A DNA stretch of 64,000 nt from Phenylobacterium sp. (GCF_004297125.1 NZ_SCVD01000033.1:1-64000), one strand, 5' to 3'. Positions 18,710 to 28,095 are shown, counted from the stretch's first letter. Made by a program: numbers and translations. The notes: a model not told the origin generated them from the letters alone.

Positions 18710-20980
18710 CTAACCCGTAACCTGGGAGAAATCCGCCACTTGTCCCATGGCGTCCCGGACTTTCGCCAGAAGGCGCAGCCGGTTGTCGCGTTCCTCGGAT
18801 ACGTCCGAATTTACTAACACCTTGTCGAAGAACGCGTCGACCGGCGCACGAAGCTTGGAAAGTTCGCGCATGGCGCCCGCGAAATCTTCGGCGTCGAGGG
18901 CGGCGTCCAGCTTGGCGTCCAGCTCGCCGACGGCGGAGATCAGCGCCAGTTCCTCGGGCGAGGACGCCGGCATCCGCATCGGGCCGCCGGTGGGCAGCGC
19001 GCCCTTCTTCTCCTCGGCCTTGAGGATGTTCACCGCGCGCTTGTAGCCCGCGAGCAGGTTCGTCCCGTCCTCGGTCTTGAGGAAGGCGTCCAGCGCGTTT
19101 ACCCGAGCCACGATGCGGACGAGGTCGTCGTCGCCCAGGGCGAAGATCGCGGCCACCAGGTCGTGCCGCTGGCCGCGGTCGCGCAGCCAGACCTCCAGGC
19201 GGTCGGCGAAGAAGGCGACGATCTCGTCCGCCACCTCGTCGTAGCGCCGGAACTCGAACAGCACCCTGCCCGTCGGCTTCTCGCGCTCGAGACGGTCGAA
19301 CACGATGTCGACCTCGCGGTCCATGGCCACCACCTGCGGCGCCCCATCCAGCAGCGCCTCGTCGAACTCGCGCAGGTAGACCTCGAACTCCTGCGACTTC
19401 GCACGGCCGCCGGCGCCCAAGTGTACGGTCAGCTTGGGCGTCGACACCCACAGCGCCCGGCCCGGATCGACGAAGCAGCGGAGCGACCGATACCAGTCGG
19501 CCACGACCTGGCGCAGCGGGAGACGCAGCTCCGAGCCCAGGACCACCCGGATCACGCCCAGGGCCGAGCGGCGGAGGGCGAACGGGTCGCGCGAGCCGGT
19601 CGGCTTCTCGCCCACGGCAAAGAAGCCCGTCAGGGTGTCCAGCTTATCGGCCAGGGCCACCGCCATGGTCACGGGACGGTCGGGAACCTCGTCGCTGGGC
19701 CCCGCCGGCTTGTAGTGGTCGCGGATCGCCTCGGCGACCAAGGGCGAGAGGCCTTCGGCCTGGGCGTAGTAGCCGCCCATGATGCCCTGCAGTTCGGGGA
19801 ACTCGCCCACCACGCCCGTGCCCAGGTCGGCCTTGGCCAGACGCGCGGCCTGGACCGCCTTGGCGACCTCGGCCCCGACGCGGGGCGCGAGCGCGGCGGC
19901 CATCATCTCCAGGCGCTCGACGCGCTCGTACATGGCGCCCAGCTTGGCGTGGAAGGTGACGCCCTTCAGCTTCTCCAGCCGGTCTTCCAGCCTGGTCTTG
20001 CGGTCCTCGTTCCAGAAGAACCGGGCGTCGGACAGACGCGCCGACAGCACCTTGGCGTTGCCCAGCGCGATGGTCTTGCCGCCGTCCGTGGCGTCGATGT
20101 TGGCCACCGTCACGAAGTGCGGCGCCAGCTTGCCGGTCTTGGGGTCGCGCACGGCGAAATAGCGCTGGTGAACCCGCATGGAGGTGCGGATCACCTCGGG
20201 CGGCAGATCCAGGAACGCCGGGTCCATGTCACCCAGCACGGGCACGGGCCATTCGACCAGGCCGGCCACCTCGTCCAGCAGCCCCTGATCCTCGACCAGT
20301 TCCAGGTTACGGGCGAAGCAGAGGGTCTTGGCCGCGTCGACGATGCGGTCCTTCCGCTCCTCGGGGTCCAGGACCACGAAGTGCTTCTCCAGCTTCTCGG
20401 CGTAGGCGTCGAAGTCCTTGGCCTTGAACGACTGGCCCGAGCCCATGAAACGGTGCCCCAGGGTGGTGTCGCCGCTGGGGATGCCGTCGATCTCGAAGGG
20501 CACGACCTCGCCGTCGAAGACGCAGAGGATGCGGCGCAGCGGGCGCACCCAGCGCAGCTTGCTGACGCCTGAGACCATCGACTTGGGCCAGGGGAAGTCG
20601 CGGACGATCCCCTGGACCATCTCGGCCACGATCTCGGGCGTCGGGCGGCCCGCCTTGTGGATGTGCGCGACCCAGACCCCATCGCGATCGACCAGGTCGG
20701 ACTTCTTGAGGCCGGTCTTGCGCAGGAAGCCCTCGAGGGCCTGGTCCGGCGCGCTGGTGCGCGGACCCTTGACGTCCTCATGGCGGTCCTTCTGGGCCTC
20801 GGGCAACCCCTCGGCCACCAGCGTCAGACGGCGCGCCCCGCAGAAGGTCTTCAGCGCCTCCGGCAGCAGGCCCTCGGCGGCCAGGCGCTCGCGCGCCATG
20901 CGCTCCAGGTCGCGCGCGGCGTTCGCCTGCATGCGGGCGGGGATCTCTTCCGAGAGCAGTTCGAGCAGCAGCTGGGGCAT
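18710..20980 (-). CDS. glyS: Glycyl-tRNA synthetase beta subunit
   Basis: A 756-residue beta subunit of the bacterial alpha2-beta2 glycyl-tRNA synthetase, required for tRNA-Gly recognition. It starts MPQLLLELLSEEIPARM, has the HD-like core with MRVHQRYFAV and GNAKVLSARLSDARFFWNED, and ends with an anticodon-binding DALR-like domain (ALDAFLKTEDGTNLLAGYKR, FFDKVLVNSD). Start at 20980 gives the family's usual beginning, and only 2 bases separate it from the glyQ stop. It is the second gene of glyQ-glyS-ppdK. Confidence 0.97.
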   Translation of the reverse strand: MPQLLLELLSEEIPARMQANAARDLERMARERLAAEGLLPEALKTFCGARRLTLVAEGLPEAQKDRHEDVKGPRTSAPDQALEGFLRKTGLKKSDLVDRDGVWVAHIHKAGRPTPEIVAEMVQGIVRDFPWPKSMVSGVSKLRWVRPLRRILCVFDGEVVPFEIDGIPSGDTTLGHRFMGSGQSFKAKDFDAYAEKLEKHFVVLDPEERKDRIVDAAKTLCFARNLELVEDQGLLDEVAGLVEWPVPVLGDMDPAFLDLPPEVIRTSMRVHQRYFAVRDPKTGKLAPHFVTVANIDATDGGKTIALGNAKVLSARLSDARFFWNEDRKTRLEDRLEKLKGVTFHAKLGAMYERVERLEMMAAALAPRVGAEVAKAVQAARLAKADLGTGVVGEFPELQGIMGGYYAQAEGLSPLVAEAIRDHYKPAGPSDEVPDRPVTMAVALADKLDTLTGFFAVGEKPTGSRDPFALRRSALGVIRVVLGSELRLPLRQVVADWYRSLRCFVDPGRALWVSTPKLTVHLGAGGRAKSQEFEVYLREFDEALLDGAPQVVAMDREVDIVFDRLEREKPTGRVLFEFRRYDEVADEIVAFFADRLEVWLRDRGQRHDLVAAIFALGDDDLVRIVARVNALDAFLKTEDGTNLLAGYKRAVNILKAEEKKGALPTGGPMRMPASSPEELALISAVGELDAKLDAALDAEDFAGAMRELSKLRAPVDAFFDKVLVNSDVSEERDNRLRLLAKVRDAMGQVADFSQVTG

Positions 20981-20982
20981 GG

Positions 20983-21900
20983 CTAGACTTTTTCCGCCAG
21001 AGCCACCGGAAGGGGCGCGCCGTTCCCACCTTCCGAGGCCACCCAGGCCTCGGCGCACATCTTACAGAGGTCGCGGATGCGGCCGATGTAGGCCTGACGT
21101 TCGGCGACCGCGATCGCGCCGCGGGCGTCCATGATGTTGAACAGGTGGCTGGCCTTCAGCACGTGGTCGTAGGCGGGCAGCGCGAGGGGCTGGCCCTGGC
21201 GGCCCCTGTGGTCGAGGATGCGTGGGACCTCACGCTCCATGTCCTCGAACTGGCGCTTCAGGGTCGCCACGTCGGCGACCTCCAGCTCGAAGGCTGAGAA
21301 CTGCTGCTCGTTCGGCAGGTAGATGTCGCCGTAGCTGAACTCGTCGTTGAACCTGAGGTCGTAGACGCTGTCCTTGTTCTGCAGATAGAGACTGAGACGC
21401 TCCAGCCCGATGGTCAGCTCACCCGCCACCGGGAACACGTCCAGGCCGCCCACCTGCTGGAAGTAGGTGTACTGGGTGATCTCCATCCCGTCGCACCAGA
21501 CCTCCCATCCAAGCCCCCAGGCTCCAACCGTGGGATTCTCCCAGTCGTCCTCGACGAAGCGGATGTCGTGGACCTTGGGATCGATGCCGATCGCCTCCAG
21601 GCAGCCGAGATACAGCTCCTGCAGGTTCTCCGGGTTGGGCTTCAGGATGACCTGGTACTGGTGGTGCTGGTGCAGGCGATTGGGGTTCTCCCCGTAGCGG
21701 CCATCGGCGGGACGGCGCGAGGGCTGCACGTAGGCGACTTTCCAGGGTTTCGGCCCCAGCGTGCGCAAGACGGTCATCGGCGAGAGCGTCCCCGCCCCCA
21801 CTTCCACGTCGTAGGGCTGCAGAATCGCGCAGCCCTGACGGCTCCAATAATCATGGAGTTTCAGGATAAGGCCCTGAAAAGACAGTGGTTGATCAGGCAT
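20983..21900 (-). CDS. glyQ: Glycyl-tRNA synthetase alpha subunit
   Basis: A 305-residue class II aminoacyl-tRNA synthetase alpha subunit carrying the catalytic core: SFQGLILKLHDYWSRQGCAI at the start, EVGAGTLSPMTVLRTLGP, and motif 2-like QPSRRPADGRYGENPNRLHQ. Length is normal. It leads the glyQ-glyS-ppdK unit, and its start lies just beyond the terminator of the gene ending at 22000. Confidence 0.97.
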   Translation of the reverse strand: MPDQPLSFQGLILKLHDYWSRQGCAILQPYDVEVGAGTLSPMTVLRTLGPKPWKVAYVQPSRRPADGRYGENPNRLHQHHQYQVILKPNPENLQELYLGCLEAIGIDPKVHDIRFVEDDWENPTVGAWGLGWEVWCDGMEITQYTYFQQVGGLDVFPVAGELTIGLERLSLYLQNKDSVYDLRFNDEFSYGDIYLPNEQQFSAFELEVADVATLKRQFEDMEREVPRILDHRGRQGQPLALPAYDHVLKASHLFNIMDARGAIAVAERQAYIGRIRDLCKMCAEAWVASEGGNGAPLPVALAEKV

Positions 21901-21923
21901 CGGGAATGGGATGTTCGCAGGCG

Positions 21924-21958
21924 CAAAAAAAGTCGGCGGACCATAGGGCCCACCGACC
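21924..21958 (-). terminator. Terminator of the gene ending at 22000
   Basis: On the minus strand an 8 bp stem (GTCGGTGG pairing with CCGCCGAC, one G-T pair) closes a loop containing GGCCC and is followed by TTTTTTT. It insulates the small secreted-protein gene from the glyQ operon, which starts 24 bases further on. Confidence 0.8.
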
Positions 21959-21999
21959 TTCGCTTCAACCGCCGAAGCGGTGGGTATTTCAGAGGGCGA

Positions 22000-22407
22000 T
22001 CAGTTGCCCTTGGCCGCGGTGCGCTTGCCGGCCCGCGACATCGGCTGGCCATACTTGGCGCGGTTCTCGGCGGTGTCCGGCACCGGACCGTTGGTCACCG
22101 TCGACGTCGTGACCGTGGCGGCCTGGGTCGAGGCCGGCGCGGCCACGTCGGTCGCGGCCGTCGTCTCCGTCGTGGTCGTCACGCCAGTGTCCACCGGCGG
22201 CGCGGCGACGGTCTCGGATGGGGTCGAGCCGACCGGCACGGTCACCTTCGACGTGTACTGTTTGTCGTCCGTGGGCGAGTGGGCGCCGTTCCAGTCGCCG
22301 GTCACAGACCCCGGGGTCGGCGGCTTGGGGGCAGGATCCTGCGCATAGGCCGCGCCGCCCAGGAGGGCGACGGCGGCCGTGGCGGTGGCGAAAAGGGCAA
22401 TCTTCAT
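22000..22407 (-). CDS. Small secreted Thr/Pro-rich protein
   Basis: A 135-residue protein with a clear signal peptide (MKIALFATATAAVALLGGAAYA, cleavage about 22). The mature part is low in hydrophobic residues and rich in threonine, valine and proline (VDTGVTTTTETTAATD), ending in a basic tail (SRAGKRTAAKGN). The ATG at 22407 directly opens the signal peptide; an in-frame ATG lies 33 bases upstream but is less likely. It is probably a disordered periplasmic protein. Function not recognised. Confidence 0.75.
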   Translation of the reverse strand: MKIALFATATAAVALLGGAAYAQDPAPKPPTPGSVTGDWNGAHSPTDDKQYTSKVTVPVGSTPSETVAAPPVDTGVTTTTETTAATDVAAPASTQAATVTTSTVTNGPVPDTAENRAKYGQPMSRAGKRTAAKGN

Positions 22408-22515
22408 CGTCAGAACTCCGGTTGATGGCGCGATCTTCACCCCATCCTCGACGTGCTGACGCTGTACGGCTCAGGCGGGTGGTTGGTTCCCGCCCAGCCC
22501 CAGGTTTTACCCGAA

Positions 22516-23118
22516 TTACCGGTTGGCGGGCGCTGAGGCCGAGGCGTCGGCGGCGGGCGCGGCGGCCGCGGGCGGATCGACGGCGCCCTGACCCGAGACC
22601 AGCACATGGTCGACCACGTGCAGCAGGCCGCTGCCGGTGCGCAGGTCCGCCTGGACGATCGTGGCGCCGTCGACCTTCATGGCGCCGGCTTCATCGCTGC
22701 CGTCCAGCAGGATGGTGTCGCCGGCGCCCGACGGGATCGGACCCTTGGCGCCCTTGATCTTGGTGGAGTCGATCGGGGCGTTGACCACGTGGTGCAGGAC
22801 GAACTTCTGCATCGCGGTCTTGTCGCTCTTCAGCTTGGCCAGGTCGGCGGCCGGCATGGCGGCGAAGGCCGCGTCGGTCGGCGCGAACACCGTCAGGTTC
22901 TTGTTGGTCTTCAGCAGGCCCGCCAGGTTCGTGGCGTCGATGCCGCCCACGAAGGTCGTGAACTGGCCCGAGAGCTTCAGCGTGTCGACGAGGTCGCCCT
23001 GGACGGCCACGGGGGCAGCGGCGGCGGCCGGCGCGGGCGTCTGGGCCGAGGCGGCGAACGGCGCGGCGCTGAGGGCGGCGACGGCGACGGCGGCGAGAAG
23101 GAGGCGGGTCGGCGACAT
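22516..23118 (-). CDS. Secreted fasciclin-domain protein
   Basis: A 200-residue protein with a signal peptide (about 1-25, ending AASAQ), a proline/alanine linker and one fasciclin (FAS1) domain at about 40-175. Its two conserved blocks are NLTVFAPTDAAFAAMPA (H1-like) and LLHVVDHVLV (H2-like), with VLHHVV between. FAS1 domains are adhesion modules on cell surfaces and in biofilm matrices. The C-terminal end is alanine/proline-rich. It stands alone with a 109-base gap to the next gene; the long region upstream has no recognised control site. Confidence 0.92.
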   Translation of the reverse strand: MSPTRLLLAAVAVAALSAAPFAASAQTPAPAAAAAPVAVQGDLVDTLKLSGQFTTFVGGIDATNLAGLLKTNKNLTVFAPTDAAFAAMPAADLAKLKSDKTAMQKFVLHHVVNAPIDSTKIKGAKGPIPSGAGDTILLDGSDEAGAMKVDGATIVQADLRTGSGLLHVVDHVLVSGQGAVDPPAAAAPAADASASAPANR

Positions 23119-23502
23119 ACTGGGTCCTTGTGGCTTCGAGTGGCTTGGCCTGGGCTGGCCGCGGGTGACTTACGCTGAAGGCGTCGAGCGGTTCCAGCCA
23201 CACGCGTTCGTGAGACTAGGCGCGGAAAGCGCCGGATTTACGACGGTGACCGGGCGCGTCAAGGACCGGTTGTCCCTTCCCGACCCCCATATTTGCCGAA
23301 ATGGCAGGCGCCCAGACGCCGATACGCTCAAGAAACGGGCGCCCTCCGGCTTCTTCATCAAAGCGTCACCCCAGCGGTCCGCCCGCGCCGCGCCCCGACA
23401 TAGCGTCGCTCCGATCGCCGCCAAGGGGATAACGGCGCGGCGGTCTTCGAACGAACGAGAGGGGTTGGGCCCGCCCTCAGGGCCGGACGCGGGAGCGAGC
23501 GG
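23119..23502. other. 384 bp intergenic region upstream of glnK
   Basis: The region separates the divergent fasciclin and glnK genes and must hold both promoters. I looked on the glnK strand for a sigma-54 element (GG-N10-GC in TGGCAC-N5-TTGC context) and an NtrC palindrome (TGCACC/TGGTGCA) and saw none I would defend. No long repeat, RNA gene or convincing open frame is visible. The segment CCATATTTGCCGAAATGG near 23286-23303 is the least GC-rich part. Confidence 0.6.
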
Positions 23503-23841
23503 ATGAAACTCATCATGGCGATCGTCAAACCGTTCAAGCTGGACGACGTGCGCGAAGCGCTCGTTGGGGCCGGCGTGGAGGGTCTGACGGTCTCGGAGGT
23601 CAAGGGATATGGCCGGCAGAAGGGCCAGACCGAGATCTATCGGGGGGCGGAGTACCAGATCAACTTCCTGCCCAAGGTGAAGCTGGAGGCCGTCGTCGAC
23701 GACGCGGCCGCCGCCAAGGCTGTGGAGGCCATCAAGGCCGCAGCCGCAACCGGCAAGATCGGCGACGGAAAGATCTTCGTCCTCGACGTCTCGGAGGCCG
23801 TGCGCATCCGGACGGGCGAGACGGGCGCCGCGGCGCTCTAG
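23503..23841 (+). CDS. glnK: Nitrogen regulatory protein P-II
   Basis: A 112-residue PII signal protein that senses 2-oxoglutarate and ATP/ADP. Tyr51, in the T-loop segment IYRGAEYQINF, is the usual uridylylation site, and GYGRQKGQTE and LPKVKLE are signature blocks. The C-terminal signature GDGKIFVLDVSEAVRIRTGE is complete. It is placed 20 bases before amtB, so glnK is the better name than glnB. It would bind and block AmtB when ammonium is plentiful. Confidence 0.95.
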   Translation: MKLIMAIVKPFKLDDVREALVGAGVEGLTVSEVKGYGRQKGQTEIYRGAEYQINFLPKVKLEAVVDDAAAAKAVEAIKAAAATGKIGDGKIFVLDVSEAVRIRTGETGAAAL

Positions 23842-23861
23842 CGAACGGGACAAGGGGACTT

Positions 23862-25433
23862 ATGCTTATGACATTCTTTGGAAAACAGCGGCTGGCAGGG
23901 CTCGCGCTCGCCGCCGTGATGGCCGGGGCGCCGCTGGCGTCCGCGGCCTTCGCCCAGGAGGCTCCGGCGCCCGCCGCCGCTGCGCCTGCCGCCACGCCGG
24001 AAGCCGCGGCGCCCGCCGCCGAGGCCGCAGCGCCCGCTCCCGCTCCGGCCGCCGCCGAGGCTGCGCCCGCCGCCGCTCCGGCCGCGCCGGCGCAGACGGT
24101 CGACAAGGGCGACACCACCTGGATGATGATCTCGGCGGTGCTCGTGCTGCTGATGATCATTCCCGGCCTGGCGCTGTTCTACGGCGGCCTGGTCCGCCAG
24201 AAGAACATGCTGTCGATGCTGATGCAGACGGCCACCGTCTGCGTCATCGGCATGATCGCCTGGGTCACCTACGGCTACAGCCTCGCCTTCACCGACGGCG
24301 GCGGCCTCGACACCTTCGTGGGCGGAGCCTCGCGGCTCTTCCTGAAGGACGTGACGCCCGCCTCGAACGTGGCGACGTTCTCCACGGGGATCTACATCCC
24401 CGAGCTGACCTTCATCGCCTTCCAGATGACCTTCGCGGCCATCACCGCCTGCCTGGTGCTGGGCGGCGTGGCCGAGCGGATGAAGTTCGCGGCCTGCGTG
24501 ATCTTCGCGGTCCTCTGGCCGCTGCTGTCCTACTACCCGATGGCCCACATGGTCTGGTGGTGGCCGGGTCCGGACGGCATCGCGACCGCGCCGACCGCGC
24601 CGGTGAAGTCCGGCCTGCTCTGGGGCTGGGGCGCGCTGGACTTCGCGGGCGGCACCGTCGTCCACATCAACGCCGGCATCGCGGCCCTGATGGGCGCCCT
24701 GATCCTCGGCCCCCGCAAGGGCTATCGCTCCGAGCCGATGCAGCCGCACTCCCTGACCCTGACCCTGGTCGGCGCCGGCCTGCTGTGGGTGGGCTGGTTC
24801 GGCTTCAACGCCGGTTCGAACCTGGAAGCCAACGGCTACGCGGCCCTGGCCCTGCTCAACACCTTCATCGCCACCGCCGCGGCGGGCTTCTCGTGGGCGA
24901 TGACGGAGTGGGTGACGCGCAAGAAGGCTTCGCTGCTCGGCATGGCCTCGGGCCTGGTCGCCGGCCTCGTGGCCGTCACCCCGGCCGCCGGCTTCGCCGG
25001 CCCGATGGGCGCCCTGGTCCTGGGCCTCGTGGTCTCGCCGATCTGTGTGTTCTTCTGCTCGGTCGTGAAGAACGCGCTGAAGTACGACGACAGCCTGGAC
25101 GCCTTCGGCATCCACGCCATCGGCGGCATCGTCGGCGCGCTGGGCACCGGCATCCTGGTCTCGGCCAGCCTCGGCGGCGCGGGCATCGTGGACTACACGA
25201 CCTGCGCGGCGGACGGCGACATCTCCACCTGCGACGCGCTGGCCAGCTATACCATGGCGGGCCAGTTCATCACCCAGCTCAAGGCTGTGGCGGTGGCGGT
25301 CGTCTGGTCGGCGGTGGCCTCCAGCATCGTGTTCTTCATCATCAAGTACACGGTCGGCCTCCGCGCCTCGCCGGAAGCCGAGGAAGAAGGCCTGGACATC
25401 GTCGAGCACGGCGAACGCGCCTACCACTCCTAA
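23862..25433 (+). CDS. amtB: Ammonium transporter AmtB
   Basis: A 523-residue ammonium channel with a signal peptide (about 1-30) and eleven transmembrane helices. The twin pore histidines lie in VVHINAGIAALMGA and DAFGIHAIGGIVGA; WWWPG and NAGSNLEANGYAA are also family blocks. Between signal and first helix is an unusual Ala/Pro/Glu-rich stretch of about 55 residues (residues 30-85), absent in E. coli AmtB. AAGGGGA fits the second ATG (23868) better than the first. It forms an operon with glnK, whose product gates it, and ends in two strong hairpins. Confidence 0.96.
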   Translation: MLMTFFGKQRLAGLALAAVMAGAPLASAAFAQEAPAPAAAAPAATPEAAAPAAEAAAPAPAPAAAEAAPAAAPAAPAQTVDKGDTTWMMISAVLVLLMIIPGLALFYGGLVRQKNMLSMLMQTATVCVIGMIAWVTYGYSLAFTDGGGLDTFVGGASRLFLKDVTPASNVATFSTGIYIPELTFIAFQMTFAAITACLVLGGVAERMKFAACVIFAVLWPLLSYYPMAHMVWWWPGPDGIATAPTAPVKSGLLWGWGALDFAGGTVVHINAGIAALMGALILGPRKGYRSEPMQPHSLTLTLVGAGLLWVGWFGFNAGSNLEANGYAALALLNTFIATAAAGFSWAMTEWVTRKKASLLGMASGLVAGLVAVTPAAGFAGPMGALVLGLVVSPICVFFCSVVKNALKYDDSLDAFGIHAIGGIVGALGTGILVSASLGGAGIVDYTTCAADGDISTCDALASYTMAGQFITQLKAVAVAVVWSAVASSIVFFIIKYTVGLRASPEAEEEGLDIVEHGERAYHS

Positions 25434-25447
25434 TCGCTCGGGGGAGA

Positions 25448-25477
25448 GACGTCCGCCGCGCACACTCGGCGGACGTC
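25448..25477 (+). terminator. First hairpin after amtB
   Basis: A perfect 11 bp stem (GACGTCCGCCG / CGGCGGACGTC) with an 8-base loop begins 15 bases after the amtB stop. It lacks a T-run and probably works together with the second hairpin. Confidence 0.65.
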
Positions 25478-25491
25478 GGTTAGGGGTAGAG

Positions 25492-25523
25492 ACGGGGGCC
25501 CTTCGGGGCTCCCGTTTTCGTTT
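25492..25523 (+). terminator. Intrinsic terminator of glnK-amtB
   Basis: A 9 bp stem (ACGGGGGCC / GGCTCCCGT, one G-T pair) with a 6-base loop is followed by TTTTCGTTT. It lies between amtB and the convergent ispE gene, whose stop is at 25527. Confidence 0.8.
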
Positions 25524-25526
25524 GGG

Positions 25527-26402
25527 TCAGTCCCAGGGGCCGCCCAGGCGGCAGCGCCGGACCCACCAGTGCGGGGCCATGGCCTCGATGCGTTCGGCCA
25601 GGGTCTCGGCGGCCATGTCGTCGGCGCAGAGGGCGAAGCAGGTCCCACCCGAGCCGGACACGCGCGCCAGCAGCACCTCGGGTTCGTCGCGCAAGGTGGC
25701 CAGCACGGCGCCGACCTCCGGCGCGGCGGCCACCGCAGGGGCCTCCAGGTCGTTGGACAACGTGGCGAGCCAGGCGGCCATCTCCCGCGCGTTCTCGAAA
25801 GCGTCGGGCATCGGGGGCGGGGCGACGTCGCCGAAGACGCCCCCGGCGTCCAGGCGGCGGTAGACGTCGGGAGTCGACACCGCCACGCCGGGGTTCACCA
25901 GCACGGCGTCCAGCACCGGCAGGACGGGCGCCGCACCGAGGCGCTCTCCCCTGCCCTCAGCCACCACCGGCCGCCCCCACAGGCACGCGGCCCCGTCCGC
26001 GCCCAGGCTGGCGGCGACCTTCTCGAGGCGGGCGTCGTCGAAGGCCGGCGCGAACATGTCGCGGATCAGGCGCAGGGCGGCGCCGGCGTCGCTGGAGCCA
26101 CCGCCCAGGCCGCTGGCCACCGGCAGGTGCTTATCCAGCGAAAAGCTCAGCTCGGCCATCGGCCGGCCGAGCTCGGCGACGAAGGCGCGCACGGCGCGGA
26201 TGATCAGGTTGTCGGACTCGCGTCCCAGCCCGACCGCGAACGGCCCGCTGGCCGTCAGCCGACCCTCGCCCAACTGCACGGAGACCCGGTCGCCGATATC
26301 GGCGAAGGCCATGAGGCTGCAGATCGGATGATAGCCGTCGGCGCCCGGCGCGCCGACGTGCAGGAACAGGTTGACCTTGGCCGGCGCCAGGCGCGCAGCC
26401 AT
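25527..26402 (-). CDS. ispE: 4-diphosphocytidyl-2-C-methyl-D-erythritol kinase
   Basis: A 291-residue GHMP-family kinase of the MEP isoprenoid pathway, phosphorylating CDP-methylerythritol. Motif 1 is APAKVNLFLHVG near the N-terminus, the ATP-binding motif is LPVASGLGGGSSDAGAALR (about 94-112), and motif 3 is ARVSGSGGTCFAL. Length is normal. It begins one base after the stop of the TPR lipoprotein gene and is probably translated with it. Confidence 0.95.
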   Translation of the reverse strand: MAARLAPAKVNLFLHVGAPGADGYHPICSLMAFADIGDRVSVQLGEGRLTASGPFAVGLGRESDNLIIRAVRAFVAELGRPMAELSFSLDKHLPVASGLGGGSSDAGAALRLIRDMFAPAFDDARLEKVAASLGADGAACLWGRPVVAEGRGERLGAAPVLPVLDAVLVNPGVAVSTPDVYRRLDAGGVFGDVAPPPMPDAFENAREMAAWLATLSNDLEAPAVAAAPEVGAVLATLRDEPEVLLARVSGSGGTCFALCADDMAAETLAERIEAMAPHWWVRRCRLGGPWD

Positions 26403-26403
26403 G

Positions 26404-28095
26404 TTACTGCCCGGCGAGTTTCGGCTGCGGGCCCAGGCCCGAGGCCAATTTCTGGTCGACGTTGGCCTTGATCTTGTCGTCCGGCTTCAGCGTCAGCACG
26501 CGGCGCCATTGGAACACGGCCTCGTCCTTGCGCCCGACCATCCAGTAGGCGTCGCCCAGGTGGTTGTTGATCTCAGGGTCGCCGGCTTCCAGCTCCACCG
26601 CCTGCTCCAGCACCTCGACGGCCTTCTTGTAGTCGCCCAGCCGGTAGTGGGCCCAGCCCAGGCTGTCGACGATGGCGCCGGACCGCGGGTTGGCGGCCAC
26701 GGCCTTTTCGACCATCCCCATGGCCTCTTCCAGCCGCTCTCCGCGGTCGATCCAGGCGTAGCCCAGGTAGTTCAGCAGTTCGGCCTCGTCGGGACGCAGC
26801 TTCAGGGCCTGGGTCAGGTCGGCTTCCGCCTCCTTCCAATGCCCCGTGCGCTCATAGGCTTGGCCGCGGGCGTAGTAGAGCTGCCAGTCCGGAGTCTTGG
26901 CTTCGCGGATCAGCGTATCCAGCAGGGTGATCGCCTCCGGATAGTTCTCGTTGGCGCGGAGCAGATCCGAGAGGGTGATCCGCGCTTCGGTGTCGCCGGT
27001 GGCCGCCGCGGTCCGCGCCAGCTTCAGCGCGCCTTCCTTGTCGCCGGCGCTCTGGTGGCTCCAGGCCAGCTTGGCCTGGGCGGCCGGGAACTCCGCGGTA
27101 TTGGGCTTCGGCTTCATGTAGGCGAGCCGCGCGCCCTCGACGTCGCCTTTCAGCTGCAGGACGTCGCCCAGCATCAGCCAGGCGTCGTTGCGCTGGGGAT
27201 CCAGGGACAGGGCCAGGCGCAGGTAGGACAGGCCGAACGGCTCCTGCTTGGCGCTGATCATCGTGGCGGCCGGCGCCAGCAGCGCGAACGCTGCGCCTTC
27301 CTTGATCGTCGGCATCGGCGGGGCGGACTTGCCGCCCGCGACCCGCGCCCGGGCCGCCTTCAGCCCCAGGTTCGACGGGTTGCGCGCCAGCGCGGCGTCG
27401 TAGAGGGCCTGGGCTTCCGGCCGCCGGCCGCGGCGCTCCAGGAAGGCGCCATAGGCCAGCACCGCGATCTCGCTGGGGCTGGCGCTGGAGGTCACGGCCT
27501 TGAAGTCGGTCTCGGCCTCGTCGTAGCGCCGGGCGCGCTCGAACAGGTGCGCCTGGCCGATCTGGCCGAAGTAGTCGACGCCGGCGTCGCCGCGCAGCTG
27601 CGGCCGCACCGTCGAGCCCTCGACGTCCCCGGCCGCGGCGGCCACCCACGGGCCCAGCAGGGCCGCGGCGGCTCGGTGCGGAAAGCCGATGCCGTCGCTG
27701 GCGAGCTCGGCCTTGGCGACCTTGCCCTTGCCTTCGCCCAGGGCCGCCACGACCTTGACCAGTCGGCCCAGGCGCTTGCCGGCCTCGGAAGCCGTGGGGC
27801 CGTCGGGGGCGAGCAAGGCGGCCTTCTGGATGTCGCCGGCCCTCAGGGCCGCGGTGAAGGCGCTCTCGGCCACGGCCGGATCGTCGCCGCTCTGGGTGCG
27901 GGCCAGTTCCAGGAACCGCGCCGCGTCGCTGTTGCGGCCTTCCTCGAGCGCGGCGCTGCCGGCCAGGAACATCCCGTAGGCGCTGTCGGCGGCGACCGGC
28001 GCGCCGAGCGGCTCCTGTTCGGCGGTCCGGTTGACGGCGCAGCCGCCCAGCAGGATCAGCGGGGCGGCGAAGGCGAGCAGGAGGGAACGACGCAT
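26404..28095 (-). CDS. Tetratricopeptide-repeat lipoprotein
   Basis: A 563-residue protein with a lipoprotein signal (MRRSLLLAFAAPLILLGGCAV, lipobox Gly-Gly-Cys) and many TPRs over nearly the whole length, clearest in the C-terminal half: AEADLTQALKLRPDEAELLN, AMGMVEKAVAANPRSGAIVD and AVEVLEQAVELEAGDPEIN. Such proteins scaffold envelope complexes; the partner is unknown. The ATG at 28095 starts the signal peptide; an upstream ATG at 28116 is less likely. It forms an operon with ispE, an arrangement I believe occurs in related alphaproteobacteria but cannot verify here. Confidence 0.9.
   Translation of the reverse strand: MRRSLLLAFAAPLILLGGCAVNRTAEQEPLGAPVAADSAYGMFLAGSAALEEGRNSDAARFLELARTQSGDDPAVAESAFTAALRAGDIQKAALLAPDGPTASEAGKRLGRLVKVVAALGEGKGKVAKAELASDGIGFPHRAAAALLGPWVAAAAGDVEGSTVRPQLRGDAGVDYFGQIGQAHLFERARRYDEAETDFKAVTSSASPSEIAVLAYGAFLERRGRRPEAQALYDAALARNPSNLGLKAARARVAGGKSAPPMPTIKEGAAFALLAPAATMISAKQEPFGLSYLRLALSLDPQRNDAWLMLGDVLQLKGDVEGARLAYMKPKPNTAEFPAAQAKLAWSHQSAGDKEGALKLARTAAATGDTEARITLSDLLRANENYPEAITLLDTLIREAKTPDWQLYYARGQAYERTGHWKEAEADLTQALKLRPDEAELLNYLGYAWIDRGERLEEAMGMVEKAVAANPRSGAIVDSLGWAHYRLGDYKKAVEVLEQAVELEAGDPEINNHLGDAYWMVGRKDEAVFQWRRVLTLKPDDKIKANVDQKLASGLGPQPKLAGQ

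Noticed and set aside
18693..19451. N-terminal extension of ppdK inside glyS
   Set aside because: The ppdK family starts near ATG 18692, with a ribosome site; the upstream frame lies in glyS coding sequence.
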